A stretch of DNA of 64,000 nucleotides, from positions 1-64,000 of the forward strand of contig NZ_ATWH01000005.1 in the NCBI RefSeq assembly GCF_000421145.1. The letters run 5' to 3'. Both the position numbers and the translations under genes were made by a program. How positions within the stretch are numbered: the stretch's first letter is position 1; each line of letters begins with the position of its first letter. Below, in pieces: positions 9,620 through 17,331 of the stretch. The notes below the pieces were generated by a model that was not told the DNA's origin, did no database searches, and saw nothing but the letters and a program-made list of their open reading frames with translations. This DNA comes from Glaciibacter superstes DSM 21135. Lineage in GTDB: Bacteria; Actinomycetota; Actinomycetes; Actinomycetales; Microbacteriaceae.

Positions 9620-9892
9620 TACCGCTCGTCGAAGGCAGCGGTCAACGCGCTCACCGTTCTGTACTCGCAGACGCTCGCTGCCGACCTCATCAAAGTGAAT
9701 GCCCTGGCTCCAGGGCGCCGGGCCACCAATCTCACCCCGGCCGTGCGAGCAACGATACCGGAGCAGCTCGCGGCGATGAACGCCGGCGACCCGGCGGAGG
9801 CTGCGGTCGAGGCCGTGCGGCTGGCAACGCTGCCGGACGACGGGTCGACCGGCTCGTTCATTTCGTGGGATGGCACCGTTGTTCCGTGGTGA
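9620..9892 (+). pseudogene. Short-chain dehydrogenase, C-terminal fragment
   Basis: About 90 residues starting exactly at the catalytic motif: YRSSKAAVNALTVLYSQTL, then KVNALAPGRRATNL and a C-terminal STGSFISWDGTVVPW. The YxxxK pair is present, but the Rossmann nucleotide-binding half is missing. The upstream neighbour on the opposite strand, the sulfatase remnant, ends within two bases of where this piece begins, so the junction is sharp. Confidence 0.75.
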
Positions 9893-9961
9893 CGTCGGTG
9901 CCCGCGGTTGAGACCGGACGTCTGGTTGACGTTTCGGCGCAGCCCCGCATTCTTGAAGCGG

Positions 9962-10042
9962 GCGAGGGAATGAGCGGTATTTCCGTTCCCTCGCTGCCGT
10001 GATGGGGTGCGGCGATTACCGGGTGCGCGCCCGACGCCGCAT
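9962..10042 (-). other. Surface-protein 3' tail remnant with its terminator
   Basis: On the minus strand 10042-10016 encodes MRRRARTR-stop, nearly the last residues (MRRRAHTR) of the LAVTG surface protein at 57.5-58.0 kb. Beyond the stop a GCGAGGGAA / TTCCCTCGC stem (9962-9994) matches the terminator of that gene in position and partly in sequence. The rest of the gene is gone. A third copy of the tail lies at about 10695-10735, on the other side of the toxin-antitoxin remnant. Confidence 0.6.
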
Positions 10043-10090
10043 GGTTTCCTCGCGATGGCGAGGTTGGCGTCCTTGGCGTAGATTAGGTGC

Positions 10091-10366
10091 ATGAGCACCA
10101 ACATCGAGCTTTCTGTTAGCCAAGCGCGCGATCACTTTTCCGATGCCGTGAATCGAGCTGCGTACGGTGGCGAGATCACGTACGTGACTCGTGGGCGGGG
10201 TCAGAAGCGGGCCGCGGCGATCGTGCCAGCTGAACTCGTTGACCGCTACGAGGCGATGATTGACAGCGAGGATGGTCGCGTCGCGTTGGAGCGACTGGCC
10301 GATCTCGACGCCGGACGCACCACGGCAGTCTCCGCAGATGAGGTGGCCCGGAAGCTCGGGCTGTGA
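10091..10366 (+). CDS. Phd/YefM-family antitoxin (copy 1)
   Basis: A 91-residue antitoxin starting MSTNIELSVSQARDHFSDAV, with the conserved N-terminal DNA-binding fold of Phd/YefM proteins (GEITYVTRGRGQKRAAAIVP). Apart from residue 5 it is identical to the copy at 39331. A TAGATT about 7 bases before the ATG is conserved between the two copies and could be a -10 for a leaderless transcript. The cognate RelE toxin gene overlaps its stop but is broken, so this antitoxin now acts alone or as an anti-addiction copy against the intact toxin at 39603. Confidence 0.85.
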   Translation: MSTNIELSVSQARDHFSDAVNRAAYGGEITYVTRGRGQKRAAAIVPAELVDRYEAMIDSEDGRVALERLADLDAGRTTAVSADEVARKLGL

Positions 10367-10620
10367 GTGCGGCTGGCCCGTTTGCTGTCGAATATGATCC
10401 AAGGGCGCTCAAGGAGTTGGCCGAGCTCGACAAGCCAGTTGCTCGCCGCATTGTAAAAGTCGTTAGTGCTCTGAGCGACGACCCGCGACCGAGTGGCACC
10501 CGCCCACTCGTCGGCTACCCAAACCTGTGGCGTATTCGCGTAGGTGAGTACCGGGTCATTTCAAAGACGCCGAACTCGTGGTCCTGACTTTTACGGGTAG
10601 CGCACCGGAGCAGCCTCTAG
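10363..10620 (+). pseudogene. RelE/ParE-family toxin, broken copy
   Basis: Starts with GTG overlapping the antitoxin stop, and the first ~65 residues (VEYDPRALKELAELDKPVAR, GYPNLWRIRVGEYRVI) match the intact toxin at 39603 almost exactly. At about 10562 seven bases (ACACGAT in the intact copy) are missing, shifting the frame to KTPNSWS-stop. A second loss of about 13 bases lies near 10610. The C-terminal residues LVVLALRVAHRSSVYRSL of the intact toxin are therefore not made. Confidence 0.85.
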
Positions 10621-10694
10621 AAAGATTGGTGACTCTACATTCAGAAGTCATGCGTGGCTGAAATGGGCAGCCTGCCCTCCCCCTCGCTACGGCG

Positions 10695-10735
10695 ATGTGT
10701 TGCGGCGATTATCGGGTGTGTGCCCGGCGTCACAA
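10695..10735 (-). other. Second surface-protein tail remnant
   Basis: The minus strand reads RRAHTR-stop (stop complement at 10709-10711), preceded by an in-frame TGA, and matches the end of the LAVTG protein gene at 57465-57493 and the remnant at 10016-10042. It lies in the same orientation as the latter, so the broken toxin-antitoxin cassette sits between two direct copies. No upstream part of a surface-protein gene is present. Confidence 0.5.
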
Positions 10736-10780
10736 CAGTGTGACCGGTGGCACTGCGAAGTGGAGGGCGGCGTCAACTCG

Positions 10781-11293
10781 TGGGGCGTGAGCCGCGGCAC
10801 GTTGCGCCGGGCGTTGACGACGCTTATTCGGGAAGGCCTGCTGAAGCAGGTGCAGGGGCGGGGCACGTTTGTGACGTCGACGCTGATTGAGCCGGCGATC
10901 GCGCAAAAGCTGAGCACGTTGTCTGAGGATTTCGCGAGCCAGGGGGTGGCGGTTGAGACGCGGGTGCTGTCGGCGGAGCTGATTGAGGCGCCGCTGTTCA
11001 ACTATGTGCGTACTGATCTGACGCCGGGGATTGAGAAGATCGATTTCGGGCTCAACAGCCTGTTCGGCACGCTGGAGGATCGGTACCAGTTGAAGATCGC
11101 TTCAGGGCGGCGTACGTTCACCGCTGAGGAGGCGTCTTCTGAGGTCGCGGCCGAGCTTGGTGTGGCGGTGGGGTCGCCGGTGCAGTACCTGGAGCAGGTG
11201 ACGTATCTCGACGATGGTCGTCCGATCGAGTACTCCGACGTCTGGATCAACAGCAAGATGCTGCGCGTGACGTCGATGCTGGCGCGGCGCTGA
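10781..11293 (+). pseudogene. GntR/HutC-family regulator remnant with internal deletion
   Basis: Recognisable sequence begins inside the winged helix (WGVSRGTLRRALTTLIREGL, QVQGRGTFVTSTL) and continues into the UTRA effector domain (KLSTLSEDFASQGVAVETRV). After SAELIEAP the frame jumps to LFNYVRTDLTPGIEKIDF; about 30 residues normally between these two parts are absent. The C-terminal part (GSPVQYLEQVTYLDDGRPIE) looks normal. The first half of the DNA-binding domain is missing and is replaced by unrelated sequence containing a surface-protein tail. The frame is open from 10697, so a protein could be made, but it would lack DNA-binding residues. Confidence 0.65.
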
Positions 11294-11502
11294 CGCGCTC
11301 GGCATCATCTCCGCTGCTTGAACCTGTCGAATCCAATACGGGACCTTGAGCCTTCGACTGGCTCGGGACGGCGCAGGCTTGACCGATGACCCTTCGCGCC
11401 CCCCGGCTCGACCGGCCAATGCCGCGGTGTCTCGACGTGCTCGACACCGACGACTCATAGCGCGGACTTGACATTCCGCAGCCTCTTCCCAGAGACTAAG
11501 TT

Positions 11503-11521
11503 CAGATGGTCAGACCATCTG
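11503..11521. promoter_or_regulatory. Candidate FadR-type operator
   Basis: Perfect inverted repeat CAGATGGT-CAG-ACCATCTG located 35 bases before the ATG at 11556. The core TGGT-n3-ACCA matches the general operator form of FadR-subfamily GntR regulators. Such a regulator is encoded inside the operon (12974-13717). A TTGACA at 11468-11473 could be the -35 of the promoter; no good -10 is obvious. Confidence 0.6.
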
Positions 11522-11555
11522 GCTGTAACACCTCACGAAGGAGTGACTCCGTTCC

Positions 11556-12911
11556 ATGAATCTCTACTCACTAATGAAGAAGCGGGCGGAAGCGTCCGGC
11601 CCGATCCGTGTGGGCGTTATCGGCGCGGGAAAGTTTGCGTCGATGTTCCTCACCCAGGCAGTGAGCAGCGAGTACATTCACGTTGTGGGCGTTGCCGACA
11701 TCGACGTGCCCAAGGCTCGGAACGCCCTCCAGCGAACGGGATGGCCGGTGGAGCGTTACAGCGCTTCGTCCTTCGATGAGGCGCTGAGTACTGGTTCCAC
11801 ATTCGTAACGGCGAGCGCAGACGATCTGATCGGCGTACCTCAGATCGAGGTGATCCTCGAAGTGACCGGTAATCCTCTCATCGGTGCCTACCATGCCCAC
11901 AATGCCATCGATCACGGTAAGCACGTCGTCATGGTCAACGTCGAAGCAGATTGCATGGTTGGGCCTGTGCTTGCCAAGCGCGCGCAGGCTGCCGGCCTGG
12001 TCTATTCCATGGCCTACGGAGACCAACCCGCTCTGATCTCGGAACTTGTCGACTGGTGCCGTGTCGTCGGATTCGATGTGGTGTCCGCAGGCAAAGGCAC
12101 GAAGTATCTCCCCGAGTACAACTACTCGACCCCGGATACCGTGTGGGACTATTACGGTTTTACCAGCGAACAGCTTGAGACCGGCGACTTCAACCCCAAG
12201 ATGTTCAACTCCTTCCTCGACGGCACAAAGTCAGCCATCGAGATGGCTGCGGTGGCGAATGGAACGGGCCTCATCCCACAGGATGAAGGTCTTCTGTTTC
12301 CCCCTGCAGGAGTCGACGATCTGCCGCAGGTCTACCGAGAGTCCGCACTCGGAGGTTCCCTGACCCGGCGGGGCACGGTCGAGATCGCCTCAAGCCTGCA
12401 TCGTGACGGCTCACAGGTCAGCCGTGACCTTCGCTGGGGGGTCTTCGTCACGTTCGAGGCACGAACGGAATACGCGCGCCAGTGTTTCGCCGAATATGGA
12501 GTACTCACCGACGAGACCGGTCGCTACGGATCACTGTATCGCCCGTACCACATGATCGGACTCGAGCTGGGAATCAGCATCGCCTCCGCGGTGCTGAGGG
12601 GTGAGCCGACGGGCTCTCCGACAGGTTTCCGCGGGGATGTCGTGACAACGGCGAAAAAGGATCTCCGAGCAGGCGACACGCTCGACGGCGAGGGCGGCTA
12701 CACCGTCTTCGGGAAGCTCGCTCCAGCTCACATCTCCCTGGAGAGAAACGCGCTTCCCCTCGGACTTGCTCATGGTGCGAAGCTCACCAGGGACGTTGCG
12801 AAGGATCACACTGTGTCGTGGGCCGATGTGGTAATCGACGAAAACGAACTTGCCGTCCAGCTTCGCCGGGAGATGGAAATCGCATTTGCCGCCGACGTTG
12901 TCGGCGCGTGA
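11556..12911 (+). CDS. NAD(P)-dependent oxidoreductase, homoserine dehydrogenase-like with C-terminal SAF domain
   Basis: 451 residues. The N terminus is a Rossmann fold with VGVIGAGKFASMFL at about residues 21-34. The central domain includes EVTGNPLIGAYHAHNAI and KGTKYLPEYNYSTPDTV; the C terminus is a SAF-type domain (KKDLRAGDTLDGEGGY, about 370-440). This matches the predicted homoserine dehydrogenase-like family (COG4091 type), whose members often accompany DUF1537 kinases in acid-sugar pathways and are not true homoserine dehydrogenases. The start is supported by CACGAAGGAG upstream. It is the first gene of the operon running to 18775 and lies directly behind the palindromic operator. Confidence 0.75.
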   Translation: MNLYSLMKKRAEASGPIRVGVIGAGKFASMFLTQAVSSEYIHVVGVADIDVPKARNALQRTGWPVERYSASSFDEALSTGSTFVTASADDLIGVPQIEVILEVTGNPLIGAYHAHNAIDHGKHVVMVNVEADCMVGPVLAKRAQAAGLVYSMAYGDQPALISELVDWCRVVGFDVVSAGKGTKYLPEYNYSTPDTVWDYYGFTSEQLETGDFNPKMFNSFLDGTKSAIEMAAVANGTGLIPQDEGLLFPPAGVDDLPQVYRESALGGSLTRRGTVEIASSLHRDGSQVSRDLRWGVFVTFEARTEYARQCFAEYGVLTDETGRYGSLYRPYHMIGLELGISIASAVLRGEPTGSPTGFRGDVVTTAKKDLRAGDTLDGEGGYTVFGKLAPAHISLERNALPLGLAHGAKLTRDVAKDHTVSWADVVIDENELAVQLRREMEIAFAADVVGA

Positions 12912-12973
12912 CACAGTGACCACTCGTATCCTGATTCGACCCACCTATGACGCAACTGAAGGGACACAACGAC

Positions 12974-13717
12974 ATGCCGTCACCTGAGGAATGGCAACCC
13001 GTCCAGCGGCTGCGCACTTACGAGCAAGTCATGGCGCAGATCGAAGAACGGATCCTCGACGGCCGTCTCAAGGCAGGCGATCATTTGCCGAGCGAACGGG
13101 ATCTCGCGGTCCTGCTCGGGGTTTCGCGTCCGTCGTTGCGTGAATCGCTCCGCGTTCTTGAGGCCCTTGGCGTCGTCGACATCCGGCGAGGGGGTGGCGC
13201 AGATGGGGGCGCAGTACTGCTGGCGAAGGCCGGTCCCGGCTTCGTCAACCTGCTCAAACTACAAATCGCGCTCGGTCACTTCAGTCAGACTGACCTGCTC
13301 GAAACGCGCATCGCGCTCGAGTCCTGGTCCTGTTCAGAGGCGGCTTCTCGCTCAACCGAGGTGGACATCAAAGACCTCGCGAGCATCCTTGATCAAATGG
13401 ACGATCCACAGATCGAGACATACGAATTCAATCGGCTCGATACTGCGTTCCATGTGCGCATCGCGGAGTCGACGGAAAATATGCTCACGTCTCATCTCAT
13501 GCAGTCGCTCCGTATCGCCATCAACCGGCAAATGATCGAGGCATATGCACGTCTGTCCGATTGGCGGGCCACGGCGCGTGAGGTTCGACAGGAGCATCGA
13601 GCGATTCTCGATGCGATCTCGAACCGAGACTCCGCGGAGGCGGTGCGACTGGTGACGTCACACATCCACAGCTTCTATCAGCTCGGCAACGTGGGAGGAC
13701 TCGTCCAGCCCGTTTAG
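12974..13717 (+). CDS. FadR-subfamily GntR regulator
   Basis: I chose ATG 12974 because AAGGGA lies 10 bases upstream; an ATG at 12947 would add nine residues without a ribosome site. The 247-residue protein has a GntR winged helix (LPSERDLAVLLGVSRPSLRE) and an all-helical FCD ligand domain (ETRIALESWSCSEAASRS, EHRAILDAISNRDSAEAVRL, HIHSF). FCD regulators bind small organic acids with a metal held by Asp/His residues. It probably represses this operon through the TGGTCAGACCA palindrome at 11503-11521, with a pathway acid as inducer; this is inference. Confidence 0.85.
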   Translation: MPSPEEWQPVQRLRTYEQVMAQIEERILDGRLKAGDHLPSERDLAVLLGVSRPSLRESLRVLEALGVVDIRRGGGADGGAVLLAKAGPGFVNLLKLQIALGHFSQTDLLETRIALESWSCSEAASRSTEVDIKDLASILDQMDDPQIETYEFNRLDTAFHVRIAESTENMLTSHLMQSLRIAINRQMIEAYARLSDWRATAREVRQEHRAILDAISNRDSAEAVRLVTSHIHSFYQLGNVGGLVQPV

Positions 13718-13820
13718 TGGCCCTCGGCAACTCTTCTACAAAAACGCACACCATCCCCGGTGAAGCGGTCGTTCGGCGATGCCCGACGATCGCCACCGAC
13801 CGACCTTGAAAGGTAGATCA

Positions 13821-15659
13821 GTGAAAACGGTCGTACTCGACGATGATCCGACAGGCACCCAGTCCGCCTCTGATGTGACGGTCCTGCTCGCCAGCGACGC
13901 CGACATGATCACAGATGTCCTGCGCACCGAGAACAGCGTCTATATCCAAACGAACAGCAGGTCGCTGGACACGGCGAGTGCCGTTCAGCTTGCCGCGCGC
14001 ATTCGGTCGGACGCGCTCGAGGCCGGGGACCGCCTGGGCGAAGACATTCGTTTTGTGCTGCGGGGCGATTCAACCCTCCGGGGCCACGTCTTCACCGAGA
14101 CAGCGGTCTTCATGGACGACGAGTCCGTCGTCCTGTTTGTGCCGGCTTTTCCCGATGGCGGGCGAGTAACGCGTAACGGCATCCACCTGGTCACGGTGGC
14201 CGGCGTCGAGGTGCCCGCAGGCCAGACGGAATACGCGTCAGATCCAGTGTTCCCATTCACGAACTCCCGGTTGTCCGAGTTCGTAAAAGAAACGAGCAGC
14301 TACCGACCGGTCGAAGTAGGAATTGACGTCGTGCGCTCCGGCGGTCTCGAAAACGTTCTCCTCGAGGCCCATGCCGGTTCCGTCGTACTCCCCGATGCGC
14401 ACTCCAATGAGGACATTCGGGAGATCGCCCAGGCAACAGACCGGGCGCGGGCGCGGGGTGCTCGCATCGTGGTTCGTTCTGCGGCACCCCTCGCGGCGAT
14501 GTTGGCTGGGGTCGAGAGCAGGGCTTTGCTCGGCACTCCGCTCGTGCCGACACCGCTGCCCACAGTGCTGGTCTGCGGGTCACACACCACCGGTGCAACG
14601 GCGCAGCTCGCCCAGCTCGTCCCCGGTTGGGGCCGGATCAACGTAATCGACACGGCCGAAGCGCTGCTCGCGACGGAGGCCGCCGCCGATACGACCACCA
14701 CACTCGTGACGAGCGACATCACCGAATACGGACTGGCGATCCTGGCGACTGAGAGAAATCGCCGCCAATCCGACAACACACTGCGGCATGGCGAATTGGT
14801 GATGAAGTCCCTGATCGCTGTCGTGGAGAGTGTTCGGTCACAAGTCGGCGTGGTGATCGCCAAGGGCGGGATCACGTCGGCCGAGGTGGCCAGGCAGAGC
14901 CTCGGTGCGCGGTCAGGGAGGGTACTCGGGCAGATACTGCCCGGCGTGTCCGTGTGGCGTCTCAACGCGGCCGATGGTCGGGAGATCCTCTTCATCATCG
15001 TCCCGGGCAACGTCGGCGGACCCGAGACTCTCTCGCTCGTGCTTCAGGCGACGGGACTGGAACAGAAAGGCAATCCAATGTCTTCACGTGACACCCGTGC
15101 GCTGTCGAACAGCAGAATGATGCACGGAGGATGGCGGAACCAAGCGGCCCTGACCGAAAGCGAACGGCGCACGTTCGATGCGCTCGTCGACACGTTGATC
15201 CCCCCGGAGGACGGCTGGCCGGCGTCGACCGCCCTCGGCATCTGCGACCTCGCGATGCGGTATATCGTGCCAGATGAAGAAGAGTTGAGCTTGTACCCAC
15301 ATCTTCGCGCGGCAGAGCTCCGCGAGATCCTCGATACGACTCTCGCTCCGCTCCTTGGCGACTCCGCGGAGAAACGTACCGACTTCCTCGCGTCGCTGGA
15401 ACAGCGCGATCCCTCGCTCTTCTGCCTTCTGCGTGACTTTGTCTATTACGTCTACTACGGCCACGAGTCCGTCGTATCACTGATCTCTTCACGGTCGAGA
15501 CACGGCGCCGACTTCCACGGCGCCCCGCAACCGCTCGGCTACGACAGCGCGCTGGAGACGTGGGGCGACAAACCGCTCACTCGTACAGGCGCGTTCTTCC
15601 GGACCGACGACGTCGTCAGGATCCGCAGCACCAGAAAGGAAACACACGATGTCCGCTGA
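13821..15659 (+). CDS. Fusion of a DUF1537 four-carbon acid sugar kinase and a GMC dehydrogenase small subunit
   Basis: The GTG at 13821 has GAAAGG 8 bases upstream and gives 612 residues. Residues 1 to about 415 are a complete DUF1537 kinase: VVLDDDPTGTQSA at the N terminus, FVLRGDSTLRGH near 80, VIAKGGITSAEVA near 350 and a VPGNVGGPETL end. Residues from 420 (internal ATG at 15078) are a complete gluconate 2-dehydrogenase subunit 3-type protein (TESERRTFDALVDTLIPPED, DFVYYVYYGHESVV). No stop separates the two; yet a GAAAGG lies 7 bases before ATG 15078. The second part could thus also be made separately. The kinase phosphorylates 3-oxo acid sugars in known relatives; the small subunit partners the flavoprotein that follows. 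The end overlaps the next gene by 11 bases. Confidence 0.8.
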   Translation: MKTVVLDDDPTGTQSASDVTVLLASDADMITDVLRTENSVYIQTNSRSLDTASAVQLAARIRSDALEAGDRLGEDIRFVLRGDSTLRGHVFTETAVFMDDESVVLFVPAFPDGGRVTRNGIHLVTVAGVEVPAGQTEYASDPVFPFTNSRLSEFVKETSSYRPVEVGIDVVRSGGLENVLLEAHAGSVVLPDAHSNEDIREIAQATDRARARGARIVVRSAAPLAAMLAGVESRALLGTPLVPTPLPTVLVCGSHTTGATAQLAQLVPGWGRINVIDTAEALLATEAAADTTTTLVTSDITEYGLAILATERNRRQSDNTLRHGELVMKSLIAVVESVRSQVGVVIAKGGITSAEVARQSLGARSGRVLGQILPGVSVWRLNAADGREILFIIVPGNVGGPETLSLVLQATGLEQKGNPMSSRDTRALSNSRMMHGGWRNQAALTESERRTFDALVDTLIPPEDGWPASTALGICDLAMRYIVPDEEELSLYPHLRAAELREILDTTLAPLLGDSAEKRTDFLASLEQRDPSLFCLLRDFVYYVYYGHESVVSLISSRSRHGADFHGAPQPLGYDSALETWGDKPLTRTGAFFRTDDVVRIRSTRKETHDVR

Positions 15660-17331
15660 GGAAGAGTATGACGTTCTGGTGATCGGATCCGGGATGGGCG
15701 GCGGAGCAATGGCGGCTCGGCTCTCGGATCACGGGCTCCGTGTCGTCTGTCTGGAACAGGGCTACTGGTTCGACTCAGGGAAGGACTACGCGCACGGGCT
15801 CAACACCTGGGAGCTCGAAAAGCTACGCGGATGGTCGTACAACCCGAACGATCGGCAGCTTCCCGAGGACTATCCGATCGGTGGTCGCATCAAACCCCAC
15901 CTCTACAACGCCGTCGGAGGCAGTACGAACGCCTACGGCGGCCACTGGCCGCGCTACAAGCCGGTCGACTTCCGCAAGGGCACCGAGCATGGACTCGAAG
16001 GGACGATCGATTGGCCGATCAGCTATGAAGACCTGGCGCCGTTCTACGACATCAACGATGCGGAAATGGGAGTCTCCGGTGTGCCGGGCGACCCCGCATA
16101 TCCGCCGCGACCCGGCGCACCTCGCGATCCGACGACGCGGCCGGGGAAGCTCGGCCTGAAACTGTCGCGGGGGTTCGATGCCCTCGGCTGGCACTGGTGG
16201 CCGTCAGACAACGCCATCATCACCACGGGGCGTGAGGGCAGGCTCCCGTGCAACGAATGTGGTGCCTGCCTCTCGGGGTGTCCTCGCGGTTCCCTCGGCG
16301 GTGTCCATGTTGCCTATTGGCCCAGGGCACTCCGTAACGGGGTTGACCTTCGCACCGGAGCACGGGTCGAGAAGATTGACGTCGAAAAGGGTCGCGCAAC
16401 GGGTGCTGTCTATATCGACATCGCGACCGGACAGCGGCACCGGGTGAAAGCCAGAATGGTGGTCGTGGCGGCCAGCGGAATCGGCACCCCTCGCCTGCTC
16501 CTGATGTCGAGCCAGCGCGGATTCCCGGATGGGCTTGCCAACGGAAACGGTCTGGTCGGCCGCCACCTCATGCACCACAGTTATGCGAACTGCGATGTAT
16601 GGTTCGACGAGCCGATCGAAGGTTACAAAGGATCATTCGGTGCTCCGTTCTACTCCCAGGAGTTCTACGACACCGACCCGGCGAACCCGTTCGTCAACGG
16701 GTTCACGATGCAGGTTGGACGGTCGTACGGCGCCGCATTCACGGCGACGGGTTCGCACACCAGGGAGCCCATCGCATGGGGTCCTGGCCATCGTCGTCGT
16801 TTTGACGAAGACTTCGGGAACCAGCTTCTGGTCTATGTGCTGGCTGAAGACCTTCCCGTGGCGTCAAACCGCGTCTTGCTGGATGACAGCATCACCGATT
16901 CATCAGGATTGCCCGGCGTGCGAGTGGAGTTCCAGGCGCACCGAAACGATATCGACCTGACGAACTACGGCGTGAGTCGTCTTGAAGAAGTCGCTGCGGC
17001 GGCCGGTGCGTCCCGGGTGCGCTCCACCGGGGCACAGGACCTGCAGCCGGGCTGGCATCTCATGGGCACAGCGAGAATGGGCAACACCCCGGAGGACTCC
17101 ACCACCAACAAATGGAACCAGACCTGGGAGGTGCCGAACCTCTTTGTTGTTGACGGTTCTTCGCTCACGACAGGGGCGGCGGTCAATCCGACGCCGACAA
17201 TCGGAGCCCTGGCCGTGCGGGCGGCCGAGTACATCGCCCAAAACGGGGGAGCGATCACCGCGCAGACGGTGACTCCGGCAAACGCGGATGCGCCAGAACT
17301 CGATCATCGAAAGGTCATAACCCATGTCTGA
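15649..17331 (+). CDS. GMC-family flavoprotein dehydrogenase, large subunit
   Basis: 560 residues. The FAD-binding VIGSGMGGGAMAARL is at residues 11-25. A cysteine cluster CNECGACLSGCP at 201-212 has C-x2-C-x2-C-x3-C spacing as in iron-sulfur-containing GMC dehydrogenases. The C-terminal active-site region GWHLMGTARMG and VNPTPTIGALA holds the His and Asn of GMC enzymes. Relatives (gluconate 2-dehydrogenase, FAD-glucose dehydrogenase) oxidise sugars or polyols at the membrane together with a small subunit, here fused to the preceding kinase. No cytochrome c subunit gene is adjacent and I see no Tat signal at the N terminus, so the electron acceptor is unclear. Confidence 0.85.
   Translation: MSAEEEYDVLVIGSGMGGGAMAARLSDHGLRVVCLEQGYWFDSGKDYAHGLNTWELEKLRGWSYNPNDRQLPEDYPIGGRIKPHLYNAVGGSTNAYGGHWPRYKPVDFRKGTEHGLEGTIDWPISYEDLAPFYDINDAEMGVSGVPGDPAYPPRPGAPRDPTTRPGKLGLKLSRGFDALGWHWWPSDNAIITTGREGRLPCNECGACLSGCPRGSLGGVHVAYWPRALRNGVDLRTGARVEKIDVEKGRATGAVYIDIATGQRHRVKARMVVVAASGIGTPRLLLMSSQRGFPDGLANGNGLVGRHLMHHSYANCDVWFDEPIEGYKGSFGAPFYSQEFYDTDPANPFVNGFTMQVGRSYGAAFTATGSHTREPIAWGPGHRRRFDEDFGNQLLVYVLAEDLPVASNRVLLDDSITDSSGLPGVRVEFQAHRNDIDLTNYGVSRLEEVAAAAGASRVRSTGAQDLQPGWHLMGTARMGNTPEDSTTNKWNQTWEVPNLFVVDGSSLTTGAAVNPTPTIGALAVRAAEYIAQNGGAITAQTVTPANADAPELDHRKVITHV

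Noticed and set aside
10016..10402. Minus-strand open frame across the Phd antitoxin
   Set aside because: Only its last eight codons (surface-protein tail) are real; the rest is antisense to the antitoxin, and the same frame appears opposite the other copies.
11294..11500. Possible small gene or RNA between the GntR remnant and the acid-sugar operon
   Set aside because: No coding frame with a ribosome site and no strong hairpin with T run; only the operator and a -35-like TTGACA could be supported.
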